A stretch of DNA of 64,000 bases from Microbacterium testaceum (lineage in GTDB: Bacteria; Actinomycetota; Actinomycetes; Actinomycetales; Microbacteriaceae): contig NZ_CP121699.1 of the NCBI RefSeq assembly GCF_029761935.1, forward strand, positions 1,240,001 through 1,304,000, written 5' to 3'. Under the pieces are notes generated by a model. That model did not search any database. It was not told the DNA's origin and worked only from the letters and a program-made list of their open reading frames with translations. The stretch's first letter is position 1, and each line of letters opens with the position of its first letter. The translations under genes were made by a program, and so were the position numbers. This document shows positions 24,095 to 32,091 of the stretch, one piece after another.

Positions 24095-25129
24095 ATGGAT
24101 GCCGACACCCCGGCGCAGCACCGCGCCGCCGCCGCGGAACGAGCGGTGCTCGAGCGCTACCTCCACCGCTACGGACCGGTCGCCTGGGCGCACGCCTCCG
24201 TCGCCGACGCCCGCAGCGCCCGGACCTGGCACTACTGGTGGCACGCCCACCTGATCCACGTGCTCGCCGACGCCGAGCGCAACCGCCCCGACCCGCGACG
24301 CCGCCGACTCCTGCGCCGATTGGGCCGCGGCGTGACGCTGCGCACCATCGGGCGCTGGACGACGCCGTTCTACGACGACATCGCCTGGATGGGACTGGGC
24401 CTGTTCACCAGCCGCGCGAACCCCCGCGCGTTCCGCAAGATCGCCGGGCGCCTGCACGAGGCGATCGACCCCGGTGTCGGCGCCCTCCCGTGGAGCGTCG
24501 GCAGCGCGCTGTACAACGCGCCCGCGAACGCCCCGGGGGCGATGGTGCTGGCCTTGACCGGTCACCGCACCGAGGCGGAGCGGCTCGCCGACTGGATGGC
24601 ATCCACCCTCGACGACGACAGCACCGGTCTCGTCCGCGACGGCATCGAGCACGACGCGGTGCGGCCCGACCTGTGGACCTACAACCAGGGCGCGACGATC
24701 GGCCTCGAGCTGCTGCTGGGCGAGTCGGCGATCGACGAGACCGACGCCGCCTGGAGGCACGTGCGCCGGGCGCGCGAACTCGTGCACGCGGTCGAGCGAT
24801 GGTGCGCCGACGACGAGGGGCTCTTCCCCGCGGCCGGAGGCGGCGACGGGGGCCTGTTCGCCGGCATCCTGGCCCGCTATCTCGCCGACGCGGCCGCCGA
24901 GCTGTCCGAGAGCGAAGACGCCGAGGGCGACGCCGCGGCGCACGCGGCCCGGCGACTGGTCGAGCGCAACGCCGACGCCCTGTGGGAGGGCCGCCGCGAC
25001 GGGCTGTTCCCGGCCGACCCGCGCCGCGCGGCCGTCGCCGACGGCGACGACCTGGACCTCTCGGTGCAGCTGGGCGCCTGGATCACATTTGAAGCCGCCG
25101 CCACCCTCGACCGCCTGCTCACCAGCTGA
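24095..25129 (+). CDS. Glycoside hydrolase family 76 protein (alpha-1,6-mannanase-like)
   Basis: A 344-residue protein of the (alpha/alpha)6-barrel type. The catalytic aspartate pair of GH76 is visible in FYDDIAWMGLGLF (about residues 88-100), and YNQGATIGLELLL is the typical later motif. It has no signal peptide, so it appears cytoplasmic, unlike secreted mannan-degrading GH76 enzymes; it may trim internal mannose glycans or glycolipids. I chose the ATG at 24095 because GGAGAGG stands 8 nt upstream. The 3' end overlaps the convergent guaB1 gene by 11 nt. Confidence 0.82.
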   Translation: MDADTPAQHRAAAAERAVLERYLHRYGPVAWAHASVADARSARTWHYWWHAHLIHVLADAERNRPDPRRRRLLRRLGRGVTLRTIGRWTTPFYDDIAWMGLGLFTSRANPRAFRKIAGRLHEAIDPGVGALPWSVGSALYNAPANAPGAMVLALTGHRTEAERLADWMASTLDDDSTGLVRDGIEHDAVRPDLWTYNQGATIGLELLLGESAIDETDAAWRHVRRARELVHAVERWCADDEGLFPAAGGGDGGLFAGILARYLADAAAELSESEDAEGDAAAHAARRLVERNADALWEGRRDGLFPADPRRAAVADGDDLDLSVQLGAWITFEAAATLDRLLTS

Positions 25130-26579
25130 CGGGGAGCGCCTTGCCCTCGTCGTACCCGGCGGCCGACTGCAAGCCGACGCGGGCGCGCTCGTGGAACTCG
25201 GCGACGGTGGCCGCTCCGGCGTACGTGAACGACGAGCGCACGCCCGAGGTGATCATGTCGAGCAGGTCCTCCAGACCCGGTCGCTGCGGGTCGAGGTAGA
25301 TGCGCGACGACGAGATGCCCTCGGCGAACAGCTCCTTGCGCGCCCGCTCGAACGGGTCGAGCGCACCGAACCGTCCCTGCACCGCCTTCGTCGAGGCCAT
25401 GCCCCACGACTCCTTGTAGATGCGCCCTCCGGCGTCGGTCTGCAGCTCTCCCGGCGCCTCGATGGTCCCGGCAAACCACGAGCCGACCATGACCGATGCC
25501 GCACCCGCGGCGAGTGCGAGGGCCACGTCGCGGGGATAGCGCACGCCGCCGTCCGCCCACACGTGCGCCCCCACCGACCGTGCGGCTTCGGCGGTCTCGC
25601 GCACCGCCGAGAACTGGGGCCGCCCAACCGCGGTCATCATGCGGGTCGTGCACATCGCGCCCGGTCCCACGCCCACCTTGAGGATCGTCGCCCCGGCGTC
25701 GGTCAGGTCGGCGACGCCGTCCGCGGTCACCACGTTGCCGGCGGCGATCGGGATGCCGAGATCGAGGGCCGCCACCGCGCCCAGCGCCCGGAGCATCTGG
25801 GCCTGGTGGCCGTGAGCGGTGTCGACGACGAGGACGTCCACCCCGGCGTCCGCGAGGGCGCGCGCCTTGGCGGCGACGTCGCCGTTCACCCCGACGGCCG
25901 CGGCGACGATGAGGCGCCCCCGGGCGTCGACGCCCGGGCGGTAGACGGAGGCGCGCAACGCGCTGCGTGCGGAAAGGGTGCCGACCAGCCGGTCGCCGTC
26001 GACCACCGGCACGATGTCGACGCCCGCGGCCTCGATCCGTGCGAACACCTCGCGCGGGTCGTGCACGTCCGCCGCGTCGAGTGCAGCGGCGTCCCGACGA
26101 GCGATGTCACCCAGCGTGGCGTCGGGAAGGGCCGTGGCGAGGCGCCCCGCGGACACGATGCCCCGCACCGCGGACACGTCCACCACCCCGTCCTCACGAG
26201 CGACGGCCACGACGATGCCCCGACCGGGCACCGCCGGGAGGATGCGGCGGGCGTCGGCGACGGTGGCCTCGGGCGGGAGGATGAGGGGCGTGTCCCACGC
26301 CGTCGGCTGGGCCTTGACCCACGACACGGCCTCGACCAGATCTTCCAGCGCCATGTCCTGCGGCAACACGCCGAGGCCGCCTCGACGCGCCAGGGTCGCC
26401 GCGAGCCGCGTGCCCGTGACCGAGTTCATGTTCGCCGAGACGAGCGGGATCGTCGCCCCGCTGCCGTCGGCGGGGGCGAGGTCCACGTCGAGGCGGCTCC
26501 GCACCTCGGAATGGCGGGGGACGAGGAACACGTCCGAGTACGTCAGGTCGACATCGGGCTGCGCGCCGGAGAACTCCAT
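25119..26579 (-). CDS. guaB1: GuaB1-family IMP dehydrogenase-related protein (probable GMP reductase)
   Basis: An IMPDH/GMPR-fold TIM barrel of 486 residues with a CBS pair inserted between about residues 90 and 215. The catalytic cysteine loop reads VGPGAMCTTRMMTAVG; LVSANMNSVTG and LVVDTAHGH are conserved barrel motifs. Proteins of this GuaB1 branch in mycobacteria and streptomycetes have been characterised as GMP reductases, returning GMP to IMP for purine salvage, with the CBS region as the nucleotide sensor. The ATG at 26579 has GAGGTGG 5 nt upstream; a GTG at 26588 would lie within that ribosome site. It converges with the GH76 gene and diverges from kgd. Confidence 0.88.
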   Translation of the reverse strand: MEFSGAQPDVDLTYSDVFLVPRHSEVRSRLDVDLAPADGSGATIPLVSANMNSVTGTRLAATLARRGGLGVLPQDMALEDLVEAVSWVKAQPTAWDTPLILPPEATVADARRILPAVPGRGIVVAVAREDGVVDVSAVRGIVSAGRLATALPDATLGDIARRDAAALDAADVHDPREVFARIEAAGVDIVPVVDGDRLVGTLSARSALRASVYRPGVDARGRLIVAAAVGVNGDVAAKARALADAGVDVLVVDTAHGHQAQMLRALGAVAALDLGIPIAAGNVVTADGVADLTDAGATILKVGVGPGAMCTTRMMTAVGRPQFSAVRETAEAARSVGAHVWADGGVRYPRDVALALAAGAASVMVGSWFAGTIEAPGELQTDAGGRIYKESWGMASTKAVQGRFGALDPFERARKELFAEGISSSRIYLDPQRPGLEDLLDMITSGVRSSFTYAGAATVAEFHERARVGLQSAAGYDEGKALPVSW

Positions 26580-26640
26580 GGCATCCACCTCACCACATCA
26601 GGGGAATGTAAAGACCCGAAAGGCGTCCAGAATCCTCGGC

Positions 26641-26646
26641 TAGGCT
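26641..26646 (+). promoter_or_regulatory. Possible -10 box of kgd
   Basis: TAGGCT lies about 70 nt before the kgd GTG; no good -35 is visible. The leader carries AGGAAAG about 20 nt before the start. Confidence 0.3.
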
Positions 26647-26716
26647 GGCAGGAACGCAGGACGGCGACGTCCGCGCATCCACAGGAATCTTCATCGAGGA
26701 AAGCAGGCGATCGACT

Positions 26717-29700
26717 GTGTCGAGCCAGGTGACGGGCGTCGGTACTTCGAGCGAGGGCGAGTTCGGCGCGAACGAGTGGCTCGTAGACGAACTCTACGAA
26801 CAGTTCAAAGTCGACAAGCACTCCGTAGACAAGGCCTGGTGGCCGATTCTGGAGGCGTACCACCCGGTCGTCGATGGATCCTCCGCCGCCGCTCCCCCGC
26901 CCTCCGCGCCGCAGGCGCCGGCGGCGTCCGAGCCCAAGCCGGTGACGGCTCCCATCCCCGTGGTCGGTCAGGCGCCGGTCGCCCGCACCACGGCGAAGCC
27001 GGCCAAGCCGCAGCCGATCCCGGCGCAGGCGCCCAGCGTGGTGCCCTCCGCCGCCGGAGAGAGCACCGAAGAAGACCGCGTGACGGTCCTCAAGGGCATG
27101 CCGAAGGCCCTGGCGTCCAACATGGACGACTCGCTCACGGTGCCCACCGCGACCAGCGTGCGCACGATCCCGGCGAAGCTGATGATCGACAATCGCATCG
27201 TCATCAACAACCACATGTCACGCACGCGCGGCGGCAAGGTGAGCTTCACGCACCTCATCGGCTGGGCGCTGATCCAGGCGCTCAAGGAGTTCCCCAGCCA
27301 GAACGTGTACTACGCCGAGATCGACGGCAAGCCCTCGGTCGTGGCCCCCGCGCACGTCAACCTCGGCATCGCGATCGACATGCCCAAGCCTGACGGGTCG
27401 CGCGCCCTCCTCGTCCCGAGCATCAAGCGGGCCGACACCCTCACGTTCGGCGAGTTCCTCGCCTCGTACGAAGACCTCGTGCGCCGCGCCCGCACCAACA
27501 AGCTGACCCCCGCCGACTTCCAGGGCACCACGGTCTCGCTCACCAACCCCGGCGGCATCGGAACGGTCCACTCGGTCCCCCGCCTCATGCGCGGTCAGGG
27601 CGCGATCATCGGCGCCGGTGCGCTCGACTACCCCGCCGAGTTCATGGGCGCGAGCGAGAAGACGCTCAACGAGCTGGCGATCGGCAAGACGATCACGCTG
27701 ACCAGCACCTACGACCACCGGGTCATCCAGGGCGCCGGCTCGGGCGAGTTCCTCAAGAAGGTCCACGAGCTGCTCATCGGGCAGCGCGGCTTCTACGACG
27801 ACATCTTCGCCGCCCTGCGCATCCCCTACGCGCCCATCCACTGGGCCGCCGACATCAGCGTCGACATCTCCGAGCGAATCGACAAGAGCGCCCGCGTGCA
27901 GGAGCTCATCAACTCCTTCCGCGTGCGCGGCCACCTCATGGCCGACATCGACCCGCTCGAGTACGTCCAGCGCACGCACCCCGACCTCGAGATCGAATCG
28001 CACGGGCTGACCTTCTGGGATCTCGACCGCGAGTTCGTGACCGGTGGTCTCGGCAACAAGCGCGTCGCCAAGCTGCGTGACATCCTCGGCGTGCTGCGCG
28101 ACTCCTACTGCCGCACCATGGGCGTCGAGTACATGCACATCCAGGACCCGGCCCAGCGTCAGTGGTTCCAGAGCAACCTCGAGGTCAAGTACACCAAGCC
28201 CGGCCACGACGAGCAGCTGCGCATCCTGTCGAAGCTGAACCAGGCCGAGGCGTTCGAGACGTTCCTGCAGACCAAATACGTCGGTCAGAAGCGCTTCAGC
28301 CTCGAGGGCGGCGAGTCCCTCATCCCCCTGCTCGACCAGATCCTCCAGGGTGCGGCCTCCGCCGGACTCGACGGGGCCGCCATCGGCATGGCCCACCGCG
28401 GGCGTCTGAACGTGCTCACCAACATCGCGGGCAAGACCTACGGGCATGTGTTCCGCGAGTTCGAGGGCGCGGTCGCGATCGGCAGCAAGCGCGGCTCCGG
28501 AGACGTCAAGTACCACCTCGGCACCGAGGGCACCTTCGTCGGTGACGCGGGCGACGAGCTCCCCGTGTACCTGGCGGCAAACCCCTCGCACCTCGAGACC
28601 GTCGACGGCGTGCTCGAGGGCATCGTCCGCGCCAAGCAGGACCGCAAGCCCATCGGCACGTTCTCGTGGCTGCCCATCCTCGTGCACGGCGACGCCGCGT
28701 TCGCGGGTCAGGGCGTCGTGGTCGAGACGCTGCAGATGTCGCAGCTGCGCGGCTACCGCACCGGCGGCACGATCCACGTGGTCGTCAACAACCAGGTCGG
28801 CTTCACCACGACGCCGACCGACGCCCGCACCTCGGTGTACGCCACCGACGTCGCCAAAACGATCCAGGCTCCGATCCTGCACGTGAACGGCGACGACCCC
28901 GAGGCCGTCGTCCGCGCCGCGGAGCTCGCGTTCATGTACCGCGAGGAGTTCCACCGCGACATCGTGATCGACCTCGTCTGCTACCGCCGCCGCGGTCACA
29001 ACGAGGGCGACGACCCCTCGATGACCCAGCCCCTGATGACGAACCTCATCGAGGCGAAGCGTTCGGTCCGCCGTCTCTACACCGAGTCGCTCGTCGGCCG
29101 CGGTGACATCACCGAAGACGAGTACGAGCAGGCGAAGCAGGACTTCCAGAACCGCCTCGAGGTCGCCTTCGCCGACACGCACGAGGCCGAGACCGGTGCG
29201 AACCCCGTCGTCACCATCGACGCGGCCGAAGAGCCGGCGGTGGGCGCTCCCGAGACCACGGGTGTCTCGCGCGAGGTCGTCCAGCACATCGGCGATGCCT
29301 TCGTGAACAAGCCCGACGGCTTCACGGTGCACACCAAGCTCCAGCAGCTGCTCGAGAAGCGCCACGACATGAGCCGTAACGGCAACATCGACTGGGCTTT
29401 CGGTGAGCTCCTCGCCTTCGGCTCGGTGCTGATGGAGGGCACCCCGGTGCGCCTCGCAGGTCAGGACTCGCGTCGCGGCACCTTCGTGCAGCGTCACTCG
29501 GTGCTCCACGATCGCGACAACGGCCAGGAGTGGCTGCCCCTCGCGAACCTCAGCGAGAACCAGGGCCGTTTCTGGGTCTACGACTCGCTGCTGAGCGAGT
29601 ACGCCGCCATGGCGTTCGAGTACGGCTACTCGGTCGAGCGCTCCGACGCGCTCGTGCTGTGGGAGGCGCAGTTCGGAGACTTCGCCAACGGCGCCCAGTC

Positions 29701-30409
29701 GGTCATCGACGAGTTCATCTCGTCGGCCGACCAGAAGTGGGCGCAGCAGTCGAGCGTCGTGCTGCTGCTCCCCCACGGCTACGAGGGCCAGGGACCAGAC
29801 CACTCGTCGGCCCGCATCGAGCGCTACCTGCAGATGTGCGCGCAGGACAACATGATCGTCGCGCGCCCCTCGACCCCCGCGTCGTACTTCCACCTGCTGC
29901 GTCGTCAGGCCTACCAGCGTCCCCGTCGCCCGCTCGTGGTCTTCACCCCGAAGGCGATGCTGCGTCTGCGCGGCGCGACGAGCCCCGTAGAGGACTTCCT
30001 CGAGGGTCGCTTCGAGCCCGTGCTCGACGACAACCGCGGGGTCGACAAGGGCGCCGTCACGCGTGTCCTGCTGCACGCGGGCAAGATCCACTGGGATCTG
30101 CGCGCCGAGCTCGACAAGAACCCGAACCCCCAGATCGCCCTCGTGCGCCTGGAGCAGTACTACCCGGCGCCCATCGAGGAGCTGACCCGCGTCCTCGGCG
30201 AGTACCCCAACGCCGAGCTGGTGTGGGTGCAGGACGAGCCCGAGAACCAGGGGGCGTGGCCGTTCATCGCCCTCGAGGTCGCCGATCAGCTCGGCGGCCG
30301 CTCGATCCGCCGCATCTCGCGCGCCGCCGCGGCCTCGACCGCGACGGGTTCGCCGAAGGTGCACGCCAACGAGCACGCCGCGATCATGAAAGAAGCGCTC
30401 GCGCGCTGA
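26717..30409 (+). CDS. kgd: Multifunctional 2-oxoglutarate decarboxylase/dehydrogenase Kgd (SucA/OdhA type)
   Basis: A 1230-residue actinobacterial fusion of an E2-like succinyltransferase domain and a thiamine-diphosphate E1, which decarboxylates 2-oxoglutarate and supplies the ODH complex or yields succinate semialdehyde. Order: an N-terminal helical hook (NEWLVDELYEQFKVDKHSVD), a proline/alanine linker (about 45-115), the acyltransferase domain (about 115-360, with SLTNPGGIGTVHSVPRL and YDHRVIQGAGSGEFL), and E1 (GMAHRGRLNVLTNIAGK, the ThDP motif near GDAAFAGQGVV, CYRRRGHNEGDDPSMTQP). No lipoyl domain is fused, as in Corynebacterium OdhA. The start is GTG. Flux is usually set by the FHA protein GarA/OdhI, not encoded here. 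A 20-bp-stem terminator follows. Confidence 0.95.
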   Translation: MSSQVTGVGTSSEGEFGANEWLVDELYEQFKVDKHSVDKAWWPILEAYHPVVDGSSAAAPPPSAPQAPAASEPKPVTAPIPVVGQAPVARTTAKPAKPQPIPAQAPSVVPSAAGESTEEDRVTVLKGMPKALASNMDDSLTVPTATSVRTIPAKLMIDNRIVINNHMSRTRGGKVSFTHLIGWALIQALKEFPSQNVYYAEIDGKPSVVAPAHVNLGIAIDMPKPDGSRALLVPSIKRADTLTFGEFLASYEDLVRRARTNKLTPADFQGTTVSLTNPGGIGTVHSVPRLMRGQGAIIGAGALDYPAEFMGASEKTLNELAIGKTITLTSTYDHRVIQGAGSGEFLKKVHELLIGQRGFYDDIFAALRIPYAPIHWAADISVDISERIDKSARVQELINSFRVRGHLMADIDPLEYVQRTHPDLEIESHGLTFWDLDREFVTGGLGNKRVAKLRDILGVLRDSYCRTMGVEYMHIQDPAQRQWFQSNLEVKYTKPGHDEQLRILSKLNQAEAFETFLQTKYVGQKRFSLEGGESLIPLLDQILQGAASAGLDGAAIGMAHRGRLNVLTNIAGKTYGHVFREFEGAVAIGSKRGSGDVKYHLGTEGTFVGDAGDELPVYLAANPSHLETVDGVLEGIVRAKQDRKPIGTFSWLPILVHGDAAFAGQGVVVETLQMSQLRGYRTGGTIHVVVNNQVGFTTTPTDARTSVYATDVAKTIQAPILHVNGDDPEAVVRAAELAFMYREEFHRDIVIDLVCYRRRGHNEGDDPSMTQPLMTNLIEAKRSVRRLYTESLVGRGDITEDEYEQAKQDFQNRLEVAFADTHEAETGANPVVTIDAAEEPAVGAPETTGVSREVVQHIGDAFVNKPDGFTVHTKLQQLLEKRHDMSRNGNIDWAFGELLAFGSVLMEGTPVRLAGQDSRRGTFVQRHSVLHDRDNGQEWLPLANLSENQGRFWVYDSLLSEYAAMAFEYGYSVERSDALVLWEAQFGDFANGAQSVIDEFISSADQKWAQQSSVVLLLPHGYEGQGPDHSSARIERYLQMCAQDNMIVARPSTPASYFHLLRRQAYQRPRRPLVVFTPKAMLRLRGATSPVEDFLEGRFEPVLDDNRGVDKGAVTRVLLHAGKIHWDLRAELDKNPNPQIALVRLEQYYPAPIEELTRVLGEYPNAELVWVQDEPENQGAWPFIALEVADQLGGRSIRRISRAAAASTATGSPKVHANEHAAIMKEALAR

Positions 30410-30415
30410 CCCGCA

Positions 30416-30461
30416 CGCCGAGGGGCCCGAACGACGTCCGTGTCGTTCGGGCCCCTCGGCG
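30416..30461 (+). terminator. Strong terminator after kgd
   Basis: A perfect 20-bp stem (CGCCGAGGGGCCCGAACGAC with its complement), a 6-nt loop, then TTTC. It starts 7 nt after the stop codon and is the longest hairpin seen in the window. Confidence 0.85.
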
Positions 30462-30789
30462 TTTCACCACCGCAGCGGCAGCGGACTACCGCGTGTCCCC
30501 CGGCGCTGCGCGCTCACCGAGAGCTGTCAGCGCCGCCGTCCCGACGCCCGAGGATGCGCACACGCGCGCCTCGGCGAGAGGCCTGGCGGGCCGGGATCGC
30601 CGAAACTGCATCTCGCCGACGAGGCGGCGTCATCCTGCGGCCCCGTTGTCAGCGAGGTGCAGTCTCGCGCTCCCCGCGCCCCGCGCCCGGCGCTCCCCGC
30701 GCCCGCGGATCGGGCCTACCGCGTCGCCCAGCCGGGTCCGCGATCCCCTTCCGGGCGAACGCGGCTCACGCTGTCTTCCGGCGGTGGCC
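30462..30789. other. Intergenic stretch without a gene between kgd and the esterase gene
   Basis: No reading frame here has start, ribosome site and plausible composition. The only structure seen is the imperfect palindrome at 30605-30663. The esterase gene ends at 30790 on the other strand. Confidence 0.6.
30605..30663. repeat. Imperfect 12-bp inverted repeat, intergenic palindrome
   Basis: ACTGCATCTCGC and GCGAGGTGCAGT pair at 11 of 12 positions (the other pair is G-T type) with a 35-nt interior. Arm and loop sizes resemble the palindrome at 14216-14280, but the arm sequence is different. Confidence 0.5.
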
Positions 30790-32091
30790 TCAGGATGCCG
30801 GCGCAGCCAGCCCCAGCGTGGGCGCCAAGGCCGGGATCGCCCAGGCCAGACTGCCGTCGAGAGCCTCGCCGGTGTGCCCGGCTCCCTCGACGATGTGCGT
30901 CTGCACCGTGAATCCCGCGGCCTCCGCCGCCTTCGAGTTCGCGAGCTGCCCCGGGCCGTAGGTCTTGTCTTCGCTCCCCCACGTGAAGATCGCCGTGTGG
31001 CCGCTGAACGTCCCGGGCGCCGCGGCCGCCATGACCACCGACGGCTTGTTCGCCTGGAAGGCCCCGGCATCTCCGCTGTACACGTCCTTGACCGTCTGAT
31101 CGACGTGCTCCGACCCCGGGAACTCATTGCCCATCACGTCGAGCATCTGCCCCCACGTGCCGGGGTACTTGGCCCCGTACAGCGCGGCGCACGAGCCGCC
31201 GTTGGAGAACCCGCCGATGGTCCAGTACTTGTGGTCGGTGGTGATGTTGAGGTTCTTCTCGGCCCACTGCGGCACGAGCTGATTGATGTAGGTCGCGACG
31301 GCGCCGTATTTAGCGGAGTCGACGCACGTCGGATCGCGATCCGGTGCGGTCAGCTGGTCGACAACGATCGCGATGGGCGCGAGTCCCTTGTTCTTCCCGG
31401 CGAAGGCGTCGAGCTCCTTGGCCAGCGCCGTCGGGTCGGGGGAGCCGGGCTGGCCCATCATGAACACCAGTAGAGGGAGAGCGGGAGGCTTGGCGACCTG
31501 GGCCGCGGGGGGCAGGTAGAGCGACGCGTCGCGCGCGGCGTACTGCCCGGTGGGGATCTTCGTGCTCCCCGTCAGAGCGCTGACCGATCCCTTTGCCGGC
31601 ATGTCGGCCGGCGGCTCCCACGTCTGGTACAGCGTGGCGGGATCTTCGGCGACGGCGTCCTGCTGCGGCAGAGAGGCCGGATCGAGGGCTTGGACGCCGA
31701 GGATCGCGGCGAGGTTGTGGGTGACCCCGTACGAGGTGTTCACGCCGAGGACCCCCGCCAGCAGGGAGGCGATCACGGCGACGACGCCGAGGACGCGACG
31801 CGGCCACGGGGCGCGGAAGATCCCGACGATGCCGATCGCGACGGCGAGCATTGATCCTGATGCCCACCAGATGGCCGCGCCGGGCAACGGACCCTGGAAG
31901 GTGTTCATCGCCTCGAGGACCTTCGCGACCACGAACATCACGACGCCGGCAGCGATCCCGATCACGAGCGTGCTCACGATCCGACGCGGGCGCCACACCA
32001 CGACGGCGATCACGCCGAGAGCCGCGATGATGCCGCTGATGAGCAGCATGGGGCTGTCGATCAGTTCGAACGACAGGATGAACTTGTTCAC
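30790..32091 (-). CDS. Membrane-anchored alpha/beta-hydrolase (esterase; candidate aminoacyl-PG hydrolase)
   Basis: A 433-residue protein with four N-terminal membrane helices (to about residue 125) and an extracytoplasmic esterase domain. The nucleophile elbow is GGFSNGGSC; the histidine is likely in VEGAGHTGEA, and an acid lies between them. It overlaps the downstream end of the MprF-like synthase gene by 4 nt (ATGA), so both are made from one message. In Pseudomonas and Corynebacterium a tRNA-dependent phospholipid aminoacyl synthase is paired with an esterase that removes the amino acid; by that analogy this enzyme may hydrolyse aminoacyl-phosphatidylglycerol. It could equally be a generic cell-wall lipid esterase. 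Confidence 0.75.
   Translation of the reverse strand: MNKFILSFELIDSPMLLISGIIAALGVIAVVVWRPRRIVSTLVIGIAAGVVMFVVAKVLEAMNTFQGPLPGAAIWWASGSMLAVAIGIVGIFRAPWPRRVLGVVAVIASLLAGVLGVNTSYGVTHNLAAILGVQALDPASLPQQDAVAEDPATLYQTWEPPADMPAKGSVSALTGSTKIPTGQYAARDASLYLPPAAQVAKPPALPLLVFMMGQPGSPDPTALAKELDAFAGKNKGLAPIAIVVDQLTAPDRDPTCVDSAKYGAVATYINQLVPQWAEKNLNITTDHKYWTIGGFSNGGSCAALYGAKYPGTWGQMLDVMGNEFPGSEHVDQTVKDVYSGDAGAFQANKPSVVMAAAAPGTFSGHTAIFTWGSEDKTYGPGQLANSKAAEAAGFTVQTHIVEGAGHTGEALDGSLAWAIPALAPTLGLAAPAS

Noticed and set aside
24095..25129. Secreted mannanase
   Set aside because: The catalytic pair is GH76-like but there is no signal peptide or lipobox at either possible start.
27218..30376. Very long open frame (about 1050 codons) antisense to kgd
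   Set aside because: It is the mirror of a strongly biased G/C-rich gene; composition is Val/Gly/Arg/Glu/Leu noise with no domain, and kgd is fully explained.
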